A stretch of DNA of 64,000 bases from Poriferisodalis sp965208925 (GTDB lineage Bacteria; Actinomycetota; Acidimicrobiia; Acidimicrobiales; Poriferisodalaceae): contig NZ_OZ242364.1 of NCBI RefSeq assembly GCF_965208925.1, positions 372,001-436,000 of the forward strand, given 5' to 3'. The stretch's first letter is position 1, and every line of letters begins with the position of its first letter. A program made the translations under genes and the position numbers. This document shows, piece after piece, positions 61,691 to 64,000 of this stretch. The notes below the pieces were generated by a model. The model was not told where the DNA came from and searched no databases. It saw only the letters and a list, made by a program, of their open reading frames with translations.

Positions 61691-61710
61691 CGGCGAATAC
61701 AGTTATCTGT

Positions 61711-61950
61711 ATGAAGACCACCATCAACCTCCCCGACGGTCTGGTCGAGCAAGCCAAACAACGCGCCGCGGAACGAGGCTGCACCTTCACCACCCTGATC
61801 GCCGAAGGGTTGCTGCTGGTTTTGCAGCAAGCCGCTCCTGCGACGCGAACACCGCTGCCCACCTGGGGCCAGAAGGGCGATCTGGTGCTCGTGGACATCG
61901 AGGATCGCGAAGCCGTCTGGCAGGCTCTCGACGGCGACGGCTGGAAGTGA
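61711..61950 (+). CDS. vapB: VapB-type ribbon-helix-helix antitoxin
   Basis: 79 aa from ATG 61711; ATG 61681 lies inside the operator and is less likely. The N-terminal MKTTINLPDGLVEQAKQ strand-helix is a ribbon-helix-helix DNA-binding domain; residues 45-79 (TPLPTWGQKGDLVLVDIED) would wrap the toxin. No Shine-Dalgarno precedes the ATG, so the mRNA may be leaderless. Its stop overlaps the toxin GTG by 4 bp. Confidence 0.85.
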   Translation: MKTTINLPDGLVEQAKQRAAERGCTFTTLIAEGLLLVLQQAAPATRTPLPTWGQKGDLVLVDIEDREAVWQALDGDGWK

Positions 61951-62390
61951 TCCTCCCCGACGTCAACGTGTTGGTCTATGCCTACCGCGCTGACCTCGAC
62001 CAGCACGAGACCTACCGGCCGTGGCTGTCGAAGGCGCTCGGCGGACCGGAGCCATTCGGCGCAGCGGACGTCGTTCTCACCGGCTTCATACGGGTGGTGA
62101 CCAACCGGAGGATCTTTGCCAACCCCTCGCCGATCCAAGCAGCGCTGTCCTTCGTCGACCGGGTGCGCTCAGCGCCTGCAGCCCGCGCCGTGCTGGCAAC
62201 CGACGCGACATGGCGCGAGTTCGCGAGATTCGCCGAATCCGATTCCCGCATTGCCGGCAACCTGGTGCCCGACGCGTGGCTCGCCGCGCTGGCGGTCTCA
62301 GTCGGCGCCCGGCTCGCGACCGCCGATGCCGGCTTCGCCCGATTCGAGGGCCTGCGATGGTTCGATCCCCAACGAAGCGCCACCGCATAG
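61947..62390 (+). CDS. vapC: VapC-type PIN-domain ribonuclease toxin
   Basis: 147 aa from GTG 61947. Acidic residues of a PIN site are visible: Asp5 in ILPDVNVLVYAY, a Glu in WREFARF, Asp in LVPDAWLAALAV and Asp in ATADAGFARF. VapC toxins cleave specific tRNAs or rRNA when free of antitoxin. GTGA overlap with vapB gives the usual coupled expression. Confidence 0.87.
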   Translation: MILPDVNVLVYAYRADLDQHETYRPWLSKALGGPEPFGAADVVLTGFIRVVTNRRIFANPSPIQAALSFVDRVRSAPAARAVLATDATWREFARFAESDSRIAGNLVPDAWLAALAVSVGARLATADAGFARFEGLRWFDPQRSATA

Positions 62391-62403
62391 ACCGCGACAT
62401 CGC

Positions 62404-62565
62404 ACCGCAGTAGAGCTGTTCGCCTCGGCGATCATGGAAGCCGGCGACGAGTTCCTGAACGACCCGATGGGCACGCCGTTCATCCCGAACTGGTCGAGGG
62501 GGCAAAGCGCCGTGCCCGACATCCTCGGCCAGCTCTGCGACGCCGTCGAACTCGACAACGCCTGA
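62404..62565 (+). pseudogene. Detached 3' end of a second glycosyltransferase copy
   Basis: 162 bp, no gaps, aligned end to end with 61471-61632. It encodes TAVELFASAIMEAGDEF ... AVELDNA against TAVEVFSAAIMEAGHDF ... AVELDNA, sharing the TGA. Similarity stops exactly at the TGA on the right and shortly before T-A-V-E on the left, 14 bp after the vapC stop. Most differences are synonymous or conservative, so the copy came from a functioning homologue. It has no start and is a remnant. Confidence 0.85.
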
Positions 62566-62837
62566 CCTCGCCGGTCGCGCAGTCCGGGCTCCCGGCGCTC
62601 GGCCTCTAGGCACAGCCACATCGTCTGGCCTCATTGCGCCTCTTCGCGCGCCCTGACTCAGCGAACCATCTCCACGCGGCTCAGTCGATCTAGCTGAGCA
62701 CATCCGACGAGTGATGCCGACGGCGACCTGCCGTCGCGGAGACCGGTTCACGAACCGCCGCTAATGGCATCTACCGGCAGCTATCCCAGCGCGCTTTGCC
62801 AGTCGATCTCACACAGCCATTGTGGAAGGAGTGCCTG
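62566..62837. other. Non-coding stretch before the membrane-protein cluster
   Basis: Nothing coding seen. It holds a hairpin GACGGC/GCCGTC (62719-62735) and a short palindrome CGGTTCACGAACCG (62744-62757), then the upstream region of the secreted protein gene at 62838 with ggaaggag as ribosome-binding site. Confidence 0.4.
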
Positions 62838-63314
62838 ATGAAGGCTCTAGTCAAGATCGCCGCCCTAGTCGTCGTCGCCGCGTTGACGGTCGGCGTAGCT
62901 GCTGCCCCGGCCGCCGCAGAACCGGATATGCGGCAAATCGCGGAGCGGCTGCTTGAGGAACAGTCGAACCAAGCGGAACAGCCGAATCAGGCGGAAGAGT
63001 CGAGCCAGAGGGGCAAGCGCTGCGTCGCTGGCACCGCCCCTGCGGGCAACACGCCGCCCGACACATGTTCAAGTCCGTACGACCCTCCACCCGAGTTGCC
63101 CCCAACCTGTTCATGGAAACTGATCGAAGTGGTGTCGTTCATCGTCCGCATGATCAAACGCCCGATCTACACAACCGTGCAGGCAATGCTGCCGGGCACC
63201 AACATTCCCGACCCAAACGCCTCGCCCGTGCAAGTCATAACGGGTTACTATTGGGAGCCAGTGAAGGAACGCGTCGTGAGTGCAGCGCATGACTACTGGT
63301 GCCGCAATTCATGA
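62838..63314 (+). CDS. Secreted protein of unknown function
   Basis: 158 aa from ATG 62838, chosen for its ggaaggag Shine-Dalgarno. Sec signal MKALVKIAALVVVAALTVGV with cleavage near APAAA-EPD, a Glu/Gln/Asn-rich stretch with a short repeat (EQSNQ, EQPNQ), then a Cys-containing domain (KRCVAG, PDTCSS, PPTCSW, DYWCRNS) with an interior hydrophobic run (EVVSFIVRMI). The four Cys could form two disulfides outside the cell. Its stop overlaps the next start by 4 bp (ATGA). Confidence 0.7.
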   Translation: MKALVKIAALVVVAALTVGVAAAPAAAEPDMRQIAERLLEEQSNQAEQPNQAEESSQRGKRCVAGTAPAGNTPPDTCSSPYDPPPELPPTCSWKLIEVVSFIVRMIKRPIYTTVQAMLPGTNIPDPNASPVQVITGYYWEPVKERVVSAAHDYWCRNS

Positions 63315-63478
63315 GGCGGCCCCGCGCCACTGCGCGCAATGTATCTGATGTCGCGGCCTGGGCATCGATCCCGTTCTGGCTGATGCGTGGAGCGTGGAGA
63401 TGGGTTGCTGAGAAACGCTCTCATCGCCGGCTCGCCCGTGAAGCCGCAGAACGCGGCCCGTTCGATATTGAAGCTTGA
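63311..63478 (+). CDS. Small basic, Trp-rich peptide, 55 aa
   Basis: ATG 63311 overlaps the previous TGA. MRRPRATARNVSD, then one weakly hydrophobic stretch with five Trp (AAWASIPFWLMRGAWRWVA), then a basic/acidic helix EKRSHRRLAREAAERG. No family recognised. Coupled start and tight spacing support expression. Confidence 0.6.
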   Translation: MRRPRATARNVSDVAAWASIPFWLMRGAWRWVAEKRSHRRLAREAAERGPFDIEA

Positions 63479-63481
63479 GCT

Positions 63482-63730
63482 ATGCAGTCCTCTCCTTGGG
63501 AGACGAGACACGCGATCACCGGTGAACGGCTGCGTTCCTACTTCACGACTCCTTGGCGTCAGTTGGAACTACGCGTCACCGCGTTGCTCGTGGTCTCGAC
63601 GCTGCTGGTGCGCACGCACTCCGTCTGGTGGGTGCTCATGACCGCTGCGTTCGTCACAGCCGAAGTGTTCTGGTTCCGACACCGTCGCCGCACCCAGCGA
63701 CATCCCGTTGGCTCGAAGACAAGTCTGTAG
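63482..63730 (+). CDS. Small membrane protein, 82 aa
   Basis: ATG 63482, 3 bp after the preceding stop. Hydrophilic first 28 residues (MQSSPWETRHAITGERL), then two hydrophobic stretches (ELRVTALLVVSTLLV and SVWWVLMTAAFVTAEVFWF) and a basic end RHRRRTQRH. Function unknown; cluster context suggests it acts with its neighbours. Confidence 0.65.
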   Translation: MQSSPWETRHAITGERLRSYFTTPWRQLELRVTALLVVSTLLVRTHSVWWVLMTAAFVTAEVFWFRHRRRTQRHPVGSKTSL

Positions 63731-63748
63731 AAAAGTGACCAATCAGCG

Positions 63749-64000
63749 ATGTGGTCTTCACCCCATGATGTGACGAAGCCCGACCAACGTCCCATTGCGG
63801 AGCGCGTGGTGCCTCACGGTGGCTGGCTGCTAGTCGGCAACGTGATTGCCTTCGCGTTCGTGGGGGTCTCCGTCCGCACGGTTGGCACGGACTGGTCGAG
63901 TGGAACACGCGCTCTTGCGTTCGCCGCTCTGGCGCTGGTGTTTTCGTCGCTTTGGCTGACATGGCGGCGCTCGGTTCGGCGGGCCGCAGCCCGGACCGGA
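63749..64000 (+). CDS. Small membrane protein, 5' part, cut by window edge
   Basis: ATG 63749 and 84 codons to the last base, no stop reached. MWSSPHDVTKPDQRPI then two spans (WLLVGNVIAFAFVGVSV and ALAFAALALVFSSLWLTW) and a basic WRRSVRRAAARTG. General layout is like the preceding gene (polar head, two spans, Arg tail), though sequence similarity is low. Confidence 0.6.
   Translation, partial: MWSSPHDVTKPDQRPIAERVVPHGGWLLVGNVIAFAFVGVSVRTVGTDWSSGTRALAFAALALVFSSLWLTWRRSVRRAAARTG

Overview
The window is high-GC, gene-dense DNA with short intergenic gaps and frequent GTG starts. A mycothiol-type cysteine ligase, a GpgS-like glycosyltransferase, a DUF3516 helicase and many acyl-CoA genes point to Actinomycetota, and the overall style suggests the Acidimicrobiia side. 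The class-level placement is inference. No rRNA, tRNA, CRISPR array or transposase was recognised.

Layout. 1-4862 (minus): the N-terminal part of a Wadjet JetC-like SMC ATPase (cut by the window edge), a PIG-L deacetylase, a Fic enzyme and an NfuA-like Fe-S carrier. 4985-13444: metabolic genes including a B12-dependent acyl-CoA mutase whose active-site residues look like isobutyryl-CoA mutase, thiD, an AcoX-like kinase, a 1-Cys peroxiredoxin and pncB. 13480-18780: a B12 block with a cobalamin riboswitch, btuF-btuC-btuD-cobO, and cobQ on the other strand. 18856-23333: aminotransferase, crotonase, acyl-CoA dehydrogenase and P1 peptidase. 23370-28574: a MacAB-like export operon behind four 11-bp direct repeats. 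28583-35444 (minus): mshC, parA, a small membrane protein, a RecB-like nuclease, a crotonase, mutM, nfeD and an SPFH gene, with an 83-bp giant hairpin between the nuclease and the crotonase.

35471-45991 is the most unusual part. Two tandem paralogous proteins of unknown function (possibly of the ChaN/Tiki fold) are followed by a phosphatase, a Nudix hydrolase, a nucleotidase, a cobalt-type nitrile hydratase (beta, alpha, accessory) and a four-gene cluster. The cluster starts with a UGSC selenoprotein: an in-frame TGA is followed exactly by Gly-Ser-Cys codons, and the frame stays open for 84 more codons. It is followed by a 374-aa protein of unknown function, a MaoC dehydratase and an acyl-CoA-dehydrogenase-like flavoprotein, with overlapping or nearly touching genes.

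46400-54236: a 1776-aa secreted SwmB-repeat protein whose fifth coding base begins a run of 13 C, which makes it a phase-variation candidate, then a hybrid sensor kinase/response regulator broken by one frameshift in a G run and one in-frame TGA. 54276-61632: P450, 2-hydroxyacid dehydrogenase, DUF3516 helicase, guaB and a GpgS-like glycosyltransferase. 61665-62565: a VapBC toxin-antitoxin pair with a palindromic operator, sitting between the glycosyltransferase gene and a diverged second copy of that gene's last 162 bp. 62838-64000: a tightly packed cluster of one secreted and three small membrane proteins of unknown function, running off the right edge.
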